This document shows, one piece after another, positions 31,201 through 43,200 of a stretch of DNA of 64,000 bases; position 1 is the first letter of the stretch, and each line of letters begins with the position of its first letter. The notes below the pieces were generated by a model. It was given only the letters and a program-made list of their open reading frames with translations. It did not search any database and had not been told where the DNA came from. The stretch is from the NCBI RefSeq assembly GCF_035046485.1, contig NC_085137.1, positions 14,227,346 to 14,291,345 of the forward strand, in the 5' to 3' direction. The position numbers and the translations under genes were made by a program. The DNA is from Aedes albopictus (lineage: Eukaryota > Arthropoda > Insecta > Diptera > Culicidae).

Positions 31201-34200
31201 TGCGCGTCATTGTAGAAAGCACAACACTACCAAAAACCTCGCTCGAATTTAAGGCTCTAAAACCATGAAGTATGAGAATATTTGTATTTGATATAGGGAA
31301 GTAGTCCGGAGTCCAGTATATCCAAGATGGTATTTTCAAATTCAAGAAGGCGATGCACAATTCACTATTGCGAATTTTAATGGAATATTTGTAAATGTTT
31401 TTCGGAGTTGGAAACTGTGGTGAAAAAAATGTATGATGGCAATCCTATGTTTGAAACGCAACAGAGATTTAAAATCCTGAATTTTGCAATGGTCTATTTG
31501 GTGTGGAGAAGATTCCCGGAGTTAAAACAAGGTAACCAAAAAATCCAATGTGACGTTCCAAAATACCTCATCGTGAGCAGATCGAAGGGACAGAAAAACA
31601 TATCAACATTTGAATATCCGACCGGTTTATCCAACCAAGTAACTGTGCCGCTTGACCTTCATAGTATTCACCACACAATCTATCACCTTACGAATACTAT
31701 AAATATCCCCTATCCATAGATCGCATCACCGACCCAACGGTGACTCCCAGATCTCCCATCCTTTCCGTCTAACCAATACCCCAGTCCGTGCTGGTTGTGG
31801 GGATGCAGAGGTACTCTCGGTCTTTAGTAGCAACAACCAGCACACTCTAACATTCCTTTCCCTTCCCAACTGTACGTGGCCGGCGCCGTTATTGATTAAA
31901 AACGTATGAGCTGCTTAAATTGCACTTTGAGAATAAGTGGAGTGTCCCAGCCCTTATTCATTTGGATCTCAGTGCAATTGATACCAGCTCAGATCAATCA
32001 CGGAGGAGCAACTATTGACATGTATAGTCAGATTTGATCGTTGATCGTTATCGAAAGGTACCACCATAATTCAACAGATGGCGGTGCCGTCGGTGACGCT
32101 TGCCGTTAGTATGGGAAAATAACAGAGTCCCATGTCTTCTTGATAAAGTAGTTTTCGATTAAACTTTGACAAAATTAGGAAACAGAGCGTAACGCGACAC
32201 CACAACTCAAAAAATGGCGAATCCTGGCTTTGTACCACGAAATTTGCCACCTTCTGGGAACATTTTTCAGAATTTTAAGTACTCAAAGATAAATGTAAGT
32301 AATTATCTTTGTTTATGAGTGTTAAGAAGTTCAAAAATCATGGTGTAGAAGCGCGTGGACTCTGTCTCATGGGCTTTTTAATCTTATTTATGATTTGATT
32401 GTTTTGGGCTAACATTGATCATCCAAGTTAATAATGTTCGCTTGGATTGAAAATATACTTACAACTTGAATGTGGGATCACTAAATTTGCATATGTTCTT
32501 ACCCGTTATGTGCTTTTTGAACTTATTTAAGAGAGTATTACTTTCTCCGGCAACATTCGACGCTCATTTAAGGCCATTCATTTATAGATTTAAGGTGTAC
32601 TTTGTTTTTGTTATAGTTTAAAGTAAAACATCTTTGGGACGATGATTAACCTGGGCTTGTTAGGGGAATATCTGTAAATAAAAAGAAAATCGCGTTAAGT
32701 ACTGTTCCTTTGAATTCCACTAAGAATTTTCATCCTTTGACAGATACGTATTTCGACCTCAACTGTAAGGTCGTCTTCAGTGTCTTGTACTTGACTCGAC
32801 TTCAATCGATATATTGAAACAAAATATTGTGCCGACACTAACAGTGACGGACCGCACAAACTTAGGCAAAATACTCACGCATAATTACAGATCAAATCAG
32901 TGTGGCCAGCACCGTAAGGTGCCGGACTGTACAAAATTACAGGAGAATTTATTTAAAATATTTAAAATATAACAATTTTATTGAAAAATTTGGCCGACTC
33001 TTGAAATGACGAACTTTGCAGTTCTTGTTGAGTAAATACATGAAGGATGATTTTAAACTAACAGATATATTTACATTTTTCAAAGAAAAACAAGGAACAA
33101 GCTCACCAATCATCAATCATTCATTCGAGCACTCGTCGACCTATCGCTAAAACGATACAATCGTGCGACACTATTTTTCGGCACTCGCATCCACAGCAAA
33201 GAACAACACAATACTGAACACTCATAAATTAAATTTTCACTGATTATCGATTTACTTGAATAGAGTAGTTTATGATATCGATCTCTACAGTCTTCTAGAG
33301 CCTCATATCGTGACTTGTAATCATAACCAGCATGAACTGTGATGCGAAAAGCAGTTACATTACTATTTTGTTCAAACAACATTAGCTACTTTTCCATTGG
33401 ATCTTTCAAAATTTTGATCCAAAATTGGTGCGAACATTCCAGGATTGCCTTGAACTGTAAATGACTAAACAATGCCTTAAAAAAAATGCCAAACAAATGT
33501 TCTATTAACATCCTTCAATATTCTTTACAGAGAATTATTATAGAACTCTAACACGGTCTGCCACGACCGTGACATGTGAAGTTTGCACACATGCAATTGT
33601 TTACATTTGTACATCAATATAGGTAAATTTTAGTTTATTAGCTTTTTCAGAAATTCTTCAAGAAATATTCCTATGAACATGCCATTCATGAACAAATCCT
33701 TGGAAGCCTTTCTACCGGAGATCATCTAGAAAATCTCTAATAATTACCAAAAGTTTCTCACAAAAATTCAGCCAGATGCTACATCGAAAATTCTGTAGGA
33801 ATAATCTGCTTTGCGGCAGTTGCCAACATCCGAGTGATGAAATCAAAACAGAAAAAGTGTTGCCGTTCAACCGGCTGTTCACTGTTCGCTTCTCTATCTA
33901 TTTTCTCTAAAACGTTGCTATGAATTCCTGATTTTTCCTTGTGTTTTTTAGTCTAAACATAATAGAGAAATTTGCTATGAAGTTTATGTTCCTGATAATC
34001 TGATGGAACATTTTTCTTCCATAACTTTATGTTCAAACGATTCTGACCTTTTGAAAACCACTGGTATGACAGAAACAAAATGCACTTCATTGATATGCAC
34101 AGCATGTTCAACTTTTCGCCCCCTCAACCCTTGTCCGGTCCGGTTTACCGCCACCAGCATCAACGACAAAGGCAGTTTACTGTCTCAATTTGTAGTACAA

Positions 34201-37200
34201 CACGCCGCCGTCGTCGAATCGTGAGCGCGCCGTCACCAAGCGCACGTTTTTGCACCAGAAAATATGACCTATAAATAGAAGGTCCGACACCACTGTGTTC
34301 GCGGTTTGGAAAAGTCTTTCAAAAGACCTCTGGCGGTCGGCGCTAGATTTTTGGCGGTGGCGAGTGGCGACAGTCGTGTAAATTATACTCTATCGCTTAA
34401 CTCCGGCGGTCCCTCTTTGACTGCCATTATTGGGGACACTGACGATTGCCCAAACCTCAGACAGGCGTTACATGGATGACCCCATCCAGCAAGGTTAAAC
34501 GGTATCAATTGATAATCCTATCCCTCGCCGAACGGCCTACTGCGGAGGCAGCCGTTGCGTATGAATAGAAGCCTCTAATCAATGGGAACAGGGCGCTAAT
34601 TTCTTTCATTAATCGGATTGATTTGATCGCGGTAGGCGACATGTTTGCGCTAGCGCCAACTTGGATGGGTGTTTACTGTCTCACGTCGTAAGCGGGCTAA
34701 AAACATTGCACCGAGCCGGCCATGTTTCTAGAAGATCTTAGAGGATTTTGTTTTGTTTGATTGTTCATGTTCATGTTTATAGTAACGGAAGGTTTCATCG
34801 ATAAGAGGATGATCTTGTGGACGAACGTTATCAGAATAGTGGCGCACGACTGCCAGATGCCAAGGTTGATGTTGTGCCAACTAGAATGTGTTTTTTTTTG
34901 TCATTTCCGTAGGTAATCTTATCTGAATAAATTCTAACTAAGGAATGCACAAATGAACGCATGTTGTTCACAAACTTAACCACGCTGTCATGTAATGATC
35001 TCATTTTTGTTTATTTATTATTATTGGCACTATCTCGTGCATGTAATGAATTTCAATACAGAAATGAATTATTTTCGAATCGGAAAACAATGGGTTATCA
35101 ATGGAATATTGAAATAATGAAAATGGCCACTATGGAATAAGTAGATTGCGCCACCGTAGCCTTGTGTGTTTGACATTACTTGACTACTGTTACATAGTCC
35201 ATATACAGTGGCCCCTTAGTTTTGAAACGATGAGTATCAGAAAAGTTTGCTTCAATGATCCAACGTAAGACGAGTTTCATAATCGTTTCTTCTATCTGGT
35301 TGTTGTTTTGTCCATATCAACATTGTTTGTGAATGATAAAAGGTGGATTCATTACTATCAAAACCATCCATCATTAAATAAAAAGCATCAACAGACAAAA
35401 GTCTTCTGACTCTCTTTCCAACAACTCAATCCAGAAGCATAATAACGAAAAAAACGTAGTTAAATATTTAAATATGCGCAAATATTAACCCTTATGTGGC
35501 CGATGGGGTACTCGGGTACCCAGCGCCCATTTAAAATGCACGGTGTAGAAAAAAGCAAAAAGTTTGTCGGACACATAACGGTTAATCAAATCTTACGGTT
35601 TCATCATGAATGTATTGAACATTATAATTATGACCGCACTCATACTGTGCTGCTACCAATGTGTAGTTGCTTCGTGGCGGCCATAAAGTAAGATCTTATT
35701 TTACACAGGAGTAATGGCAGATAAAGGAGGCGCATGGTGGTCAATAGGTTGATTGTTTTGTTTATTAATTTACTGACCGAAATTCAAGATGACCGCTGTT
35801 TTACGGAGTATCGAACTCTTTTTGTCTTTCTCCTACACTAAGTGTACTGGAAAGGCTATATGTTCACTCCAAAAATGACTCTTTGATAGAAGGCCCGGAA
35901 GGTCGAATCACATATACCAATCAACTTAGCTCGACGAATTGAGGTGATGTCTGTGTGTGTGTATGTGTGTGTACAAAATGAACTCATATCACTTTTTTGT
36001 ACTAAATCTCAACCGATTTTAACGACCGACGGTTCATTCGACGCGGAATGTGGTCCCATTGTTTCCTATTGAAAATAGTTCGGATCGGTCCAGCCGATTC
36101 GGAGTTATGGCCTTCTAGGTGTTCCAGACCAGTACCCTTGGAAGGGGCATTACATAAAACTGTAAGAAACACATACATGCGACACATCAAACTGTGGCAT
36201 TTTGGATAACCTGATGAACAGTTAGTAAGAAAACAGTCTCATATCACTTTTTTGTACTAAATCTCAACCGATTTTAACGACCGACGGTTCATTCGACGCG
36301 GAATCTGATCCCATTGTTTCCTATTAAAAATGATTCGGATCGGTCCAGCCGTTCCGGAGCTATGGCCATTTAGGTGTTAAGGCCATTTAGGACTGGTACC
36401 CCTGGAAGGGGCCAGACATGAAAATACACCAAACCCATACATACGACACACCAAACTGCAGCATTTTCGATAACTTGATGAAAGGTTAGCAAGAAAATAA
36501 TCTCAAACCATATCTGAACCGATAGTGTTCCGGATATCCCGCCGGAAGTGGCCAAAATATAATAGTTAACCAAATCCATGCATACGACACATCGAAGCGT
36601 GACTTTTTTGATAACCTAATTAACGGTTGGCAAGAAAATAGTATCAGACCATATCTAAACCGGTAGTGTTCCGGAACCGGTTCCGGGTGTCCCGCTGGAA
36701 ATGGCCAAATATAATAGTGAACCAAACCCATGCATGCGACACATCAAATCACAGCTTTTCAAATAACCTGATGACCGGTTATTAAGAAGGTAGGCTCAGA
36801 CCACATTGGGGTCTGTCGGTAGTATTCCAGAACCAATTACGGGTGACCCGCCGGAACTGGTCAAATATAAAAGTGAACCAAAGCCATGCATGCGACACAT
36901 CAAAGCGCAACGTTTTTGAAGACCTGATGAACGGTTAAAATAATGTGCAGAAAATCCATGATGTCAAACCGAAATTCGAGATGACCGCTGTTTTACGAAG
37001 GTTCGAACTCTTTTTTTTATAATTAAGGACAAATTTTGAAGGTGAAACAGGAGACCGTGTTTTTTGCTATCTTGTGAGATGCAAATCGTAACTTCACACA
37101 GAATAACCAACCGTTCCAAATGTTCTGGCAATAATATTCATGTCGTCCGCAAAGCACACAAAACAACCACGGATGTTGATGTAACAATACAAAAAACGAT

Positions 37201-40200
37201 TTCTTATCATACTAATATTTTAGCAAAACCATACATTTTACTGTAAATTAACTGTTGTGAATTCTGATACATAGGTTCAAATATGCCGTACATTGTAAGT
37301 ATGGTATACACGGCGGCTTGCGGTGAAAATTACTATTCTGAGGGTCAATTTAAATACACAACGCCACTAAATTTGTGCAGACTGAGTTTCTTTTCAATTC
37401 AACAGAATTATGTTTTCAATTTTGCAATGGACTCGATTACCAATTAACCAAGAACCAAGAACCAAGAACCAAGAACCAAGAACCTTGACATCACCAGGCT
37501 GGCACGCTACCACTCGGCTATCGAACCGGTTGATGTGAGAAGAAACAAAACGCACACAAGAAGCGTTGGTGGGTCGATGATCATGTTTTGCCATGGTAAA
37601 TTTAAAAACATTTTTATGCTTGGCGTTACTGCAAGCTGCTTTTCAGTGTATGTATGGTTTCATACAATAAAATGTACAGGGATTGTACTGTTTTGAATAG
37701 GGTCCTAAAATGAAAAATATTTTCCCGATTTTGGCTACATAACACAAAAAAGCATGCTTTTCCGATCTCAATGGTATTTTTCCCGAACTTAAACATTGAC
37801 ATAATAGTTAATAAACTCGAAAATAAACTAATGATGAGCAGGTCTTGTTTGACAGTCGAGGTCAACCTTGACGTAACGAAAGTGAAACGGCGGGTTGCAA
37901 AAGACATCACATTGGCTCACTTTTGACAACTAATGTTCCTGTTTGACATACACGTTAAACAAAATTTACCCAAAATTGAGTGCTAAACAAGGAGTGTTGC
38001 AAAAATTCTTAAAATTTTTGAAAATATATTTTATGGGCTTTACCTAATAGGGATACTTAAAAAATGAGTAAACATTTCGTTTTAATAAATGCTTGATCGA
38101 ATTATGCAGAAATTGAGATAGGCCTTTAGGAGCCTATTGTAGTGTCAATACTGGCTGTACAATACATTTAATGGTTTGGGAATGGTTCTCTTTTATTATT
38201 TTGTTTTGTTTTACATTACAAAAATCGTACTATGTTACGTTTTTTAAATTATGCTCCTATTATTGGCATTTGAAACCTGCCAGCGAAACGAACATGAAAA
38301 TTTAGTGAAATAGAGTTATCTTTGAGCGTTCGGACTGGAAACTATCAAGTTCAACATAATTAAACTGTACTTTGGAAATTTTCCGAAACGGCTTGAATAA
38401 CTCTTCAATTATAGGATCGTCTATGTCAAAGACTGGGTAATCTCTGAGTGCATTAGCAGCTGAAGCTTAGGCTCCCATGCCCCACTAGCCAGAAAACTGG
38501 GTTTAGCAAACTAACCATTATTTGTGGCAACACTTTGAGCGGCATGATGGAACTTTGCCGAGCGCGCTAAGTGTTGTTAGACCACTAATGTAGTTGCATG
38601 AAGTGGGCGATGAGGTACATAAGTAACATTACAGCGCGCTTAACCGTTATTGCAACATTTGAGGCACCCGTTTGACTAATACTTGTAATCAAGCTTGGAA
38701 TACATAACAAATATTTACGTCGAATTATATAGTTAACTCCTGGTTAACTCAGAGGTTTACTTATGAGAAAACTAACAAATTCGACTTAAATATAAGCTTG
38801 GAACACAGCTGCAACCCGGAGAAAAGAACGTATATTAGAAAGCCTTTCAGTGCCCAGTCCATATGCTAAAGATGGCTCTATATCAATGATAAATGTCATC
38901 AATCGTAATTTAAATGATTGATGTTAAAGATGGGAAGGGAAGAAAATTCCCCCATTCCCTTATATAGAAATGAAAAAAAAGGTCACGGTTCATGTCGAAA
39001 CTCAGGCATTGATTCACAGTAATCTGACCCATGTATCTTTCCGGATTGACCTGTATTCGCGTGCCTCTCACCACACTCTACATACCTAGTCCGCCTTAAC
39101 TCCTGGAGCAGCTCAGATTGTTGTCATGATTGTCGTTGACCGGCATCCTCGCCGGATTCCAGCATCAGTTCTTTTGGTATCTCGTTTATCACTTAATGGA
39201 TATCAATAAATTTACATTGCCTTTTTCAGCTAAATTTAGCCTTCTGTCTTGCCTTTCCTTCACTGCAAAAAGTACATTTAGAACAAGTAGAACATTTTAT
39301 ATAAGCAAAACAACGCATGGAAAAAATCTTAAATCGAAAAACCAAACATGCACGGAAAAAATATTTCGAAAATGTGAATGGTTCAAATCAGGGAGAAAAA
39401 CAGTACAATATATTGTTACATAAAAATCTGATGTAACGGTATAGTAGGTACAATATGCTAAGATTTAATCACACCATTACATTACAATACATTTTATTGC
39501 AGCTGATATACTGTATGGTGCACGAAAGGTTTCCACCAAACATTATATGGTTGATTTTTATCCGGGTGCTTCTTTCCTAGCGCTAAAATCCAGTTCCATT
39601 TTGTGTACAGCTTTTCTAAACTCCTTGTCAATTTTCGCTAGGTCTTGCTCATAGCGAAGTTCCAAAAGTTTCAACCTCTCATCATATTGCTTTCGCCACA
39701 ACTCATTCTTCTTTTCTAGAAGGGAAAGCTCTCTCTATATACTTTCCAAGGCGGAATGCTTTTTGTGGAATACAATTTATTGCAGTTTGTTGGGGCGTGT
39801 GGTACGCTCGGAACTATGATACCATATTGACAGCAGCTTATATTTCAAGCAGCTTTAATAACTGCAAATTTATTAAACACTTATTAATTCATTTATATTT
39901 AATTACAGTATAAAACAAGCTTACATTGTAGTATCAGTTCACGGACAAGTCACCCAACAACAGCGCACAATTCGTAAGTGTTCCACCGCGAACTAAAATG
40001 CACTGCTCTTCGTTTTCAACATGTAATAGGCAGCTACTGCGGTGCACGTCGTGTTTCAGGGTTGCCAGTTCCCCAAAGATTCTAACATATAGGAACTATT
40101 CGCAACAGTCGCCTTTCTTGTGAATGGGGTAGATTACCCCTTTCTTCCACTTCTCCGGTAGCTGTTCGGTTTCCCAGATCATGACTATCATCCGGTGCAG

Positions 40201-43200
40201 GCAGATGGCTAACTTTTCTAGGCTAATCTTGATGATCTTACCAGCTGTCTTGTTGGTTTTGAGCTGGTGCATGGTATCGTTAACTTCCCTCGGCGTGGGA
40301 GGTGTATCATTTCCGTCCTCTGTTGCACTGGCGTAGTCGTTTCCTCCGTTGCCTTGGCCTCCCGTACCTACATTCTCCATGCCATTCAGGTGTTCATCGA
40401 AGTGCTGCTTCCACCTTTCCATCACCTCACGTCCATCCGTCAGGAGGCTGCCATCTTTATTCTTGTAGATTTCGGCTCGCGGCACGAAGCCGTTGCGGGA
40501 TGTGTTGAGCTTCTGGTAGAACTTCCGTGTTTCTTGGGAACGGCACAGCAGTTCCATTTCTTCGCACACCGCTTCTTCCAGGCGGCGTTACATCTCCCGA
40601 AAGAGATGAGTCTGCTATTTCCGTTTCTGTTCGTAACGTTCCACGTTCGGCCGGGTTCCTTACTGCCCGCGCTGCGTTCTTCACCTCCAAAAATGCTTTC
40701 CGGCACTTCTCATCGAACCAATCGTTCCGTCGTCTCTGTTCAACGTATCCGATGGTGCCCTCGGCTGCGCCGTTAATGGCTGCTTAACCTGTTTTTCAGC
40801 AGTCCTCTAGAGGGGCCACGTCCAGCTCACTCTCGTCGGGCAACGCTGCCTCGAGATTACGCGCACATGCTGAGGATACATTCGGTTGCTTTAGTCTCTC
40901 TAGGTTGTGCCGTGGCGGCCGTCGATACCGTACGTTGTTGATGACGGAAAGTTTTGGGCGCAGTACGACCATCACCAGGTAGTGGTCGGAGTCCATGTTA
41001 GCGCCACGCTAGGCCCTGACGTCGATAATGTTGGAGAAGTGCCATCCATCAAATCAGAACGTGGTCGATTTGCGAATCCGTCTAGTGGCTTGGGCAGCGA
41101 TCGTACTCGCGTACGAGCTGTGCGTAGAATGCGTCCTTGTCATCATCAGTACTTCCGGAGTGAGGGCTGTCTAACATATGATCGTGATTCGAATTCTTTA
41201 CTTTGCAAAAATGAAAATAATTCTACAATCCTTATGCATACTAAATCATGATTTCATTCAACGTACGATCCCACGCGGTGTGCCATTTGGATTCGATCAA
41301 ATATTTCAGCGTTCATTCACATTTCGCGTGGCGAAAACTGTGCGTCGATGCGTACAAAAATAAATCCACGGCAATTAAACAAGCAGCGGAAAGAAGATGA
41401 TCCACCGCTGACTTGTTTTGGTGACCTATTTATAGAGATGAAAAACAAAACCCGAGCGTTTCCATTGCAAAGACTGTGGTCGGATATCCTTCGCATGTCA
41501 CCTGTTGATGCAACGCTGCTGTGTCCTACAAGGAAGGTCACGGCTTTAACGATTGTTGACTGCGAATCCAGGTCCAGAGTAATGAAGACAATTAATGAAG
41601 GTCACTTTCGTCGTTCGAACTCAGTTGAATACTCTTAAAACATTGTCGTTTTCAATCTTCATCCCCAACAGCGCGTCTACTACCTGTCGCTGGAGTACTA
41701 CATGGGTCGTTCGCTGCAGAACACCATGATCAACTTGGGCATCCAAACCTCCTGCGATGAAGCCATGTACCAGCTGGGTCTGGACATCGAAGAGCTAGAA
41801 GAACTGGAAGAGGATGCCGGTTTGGGTAATGGCGGTCTCGGTCGTTTGGCTGCCTGTTTCCTGGATTCTATGGCTACCCTGGGAATGCCGGCCTATGGTT
41901 ACGGTAAGTTTTGGACGATGTCTTGATCATTTGATCGGTTACTTATCTCTGTATGCGTTGATTCACAGGTATTCGCTACGAGTACGGTATCTTCGCCCAG
42001 AAGATCAAGAACGGTGAGCAGATCGAGGAACCCGATGATTGGCTGCGTTACGGAAACCCGTGGGAGAAGGCTCGTCCGGAGTACATGATTCCGGTTCATT
42101 TCTACGGACGTGTGATCGATACCGCTGAGGGTAAGAAATGGGTTGATACTCAAACCGTCTTCGCCATGCCTTACGATAACCCAGTGCCTGGATACGGAAA
42201 CAATTTCGTGAACACGCTGCGTCTGTGGTCGGCCAAGTCTCCAATTGATTTCAACCTGAAGTTCTGTAAGTATAAGTAGGGTTGTAAGCCTAGAACTCAA
42301 ATATCACGATCTATTCTACTTGCAGTTAACGATGGTGACTACATCCAGGCTGTGTTGGATCGTAACTTGGCTGAGAACATTTCACGCGTTCTGTACCCGA
42401 ACGATAACTTCTTCGAAGGCAAGGAGCTGCGTCTGAAGCAGGAATACTTCATGTGTGCGGCCACCCTGCAGGATATTGTTCGCCGTTACAAGTCCTCCAA
42501 GTTCGGTACCCGTGATGCCGTCCGCACATCCTTTGAAGACTTCCCGAACAAGGTCGCCATCCAGCTGAATGATACCCATCCATCGCTGGCCATTCCCGAG
42601 CTGATGAGAATTCTAGTCGATGATGAGAAGCTGTCCTGGGAGAAGGCCTGGGATGTTGTGGTGCGCACTTGTGCCTACACCAACCATACCGTTCTTCCGG
42701 AAGCTCTGGAACGTTGGCCAGTGTCACTGCTGCAGTCAATTCTGCCTCGCCATCTTGAGATTATCTACCACATAAACTTTTTGCATTTACAAGAAGTTGA
42801 GAAGCGCTACCCTGGAGACTTTAATCGCATGCGTGCTCTTTCGTGTGTTGAAGAGGATGGCGATAAGCGCATCAACATGGCCAACCTGTCGATTGTAGGT
42901 TCGCATGCCGTGAATGGTGTCGCTGCCATCCATTCCGAAATCATCAAAAAGGATATCTTCAAGTGCTTCTATGAGATGACTCCGGAGAAGTTCCAGAACA
43001 AGACCAACGGCATTACTCCACGTCGTTGGCTTCTTCTGTGCAACCCAGGTCTGGCGGATCTGATCGCAGACAAGATCGGAGACGAATGGCCAGCGCATCT
43101 GGATCAACTGACCAAGCTGAAGGCATTTGCCAGGGATCCAACATTCCAGCGGGACGTTGCCAAGGTCAAGCAGGAAAACAAGCTGAAGCTCGCTCAGCTG

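Larger units (their letters stand above)
19220..41671 (+). other. GlyP intron 1 (22.5 kb), mostly transposable elements
   Basis: It is bounded by GTAAGG and CCCAACAG. It is listed in detail below. Intervals without recognised content are 19220-20659 and 20869-21682 (low-complexity A/T DNA), 31720-32736, 32790-35775 (apart from a TATA box) and 37016-39557 (apart from a 7-bp tandem repeat). I saw no convincing nested gene or cryptic coding exon in it. Confidence 0.8.

Noticed and set aside
33113..33382. 89-codon minus-strand ORF next to the hammerhead-like motif
   Set aside because: Considered as Penelope-like coding, but no RT or GIY-YIG motif is present.
34460..34500. ATGGATGACCCCATCCAGCA with a following GTTAAA as an alternative GlyP first exon
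   Set aside because: The implied splice phase does not match exon 2, and the donor is weak.
37445..37484. Short direct repeats resembling a CRISPR-like array
   Set aside because: 7-bp units without spacers in a eukaryotic intron; a simple tandem repeat.
40267..40776. 169-codon plus-strand ORF
   Set aside because: Antisense shadow of an RTE-type retrotransposon fragment that is recognisable on the minus strand.
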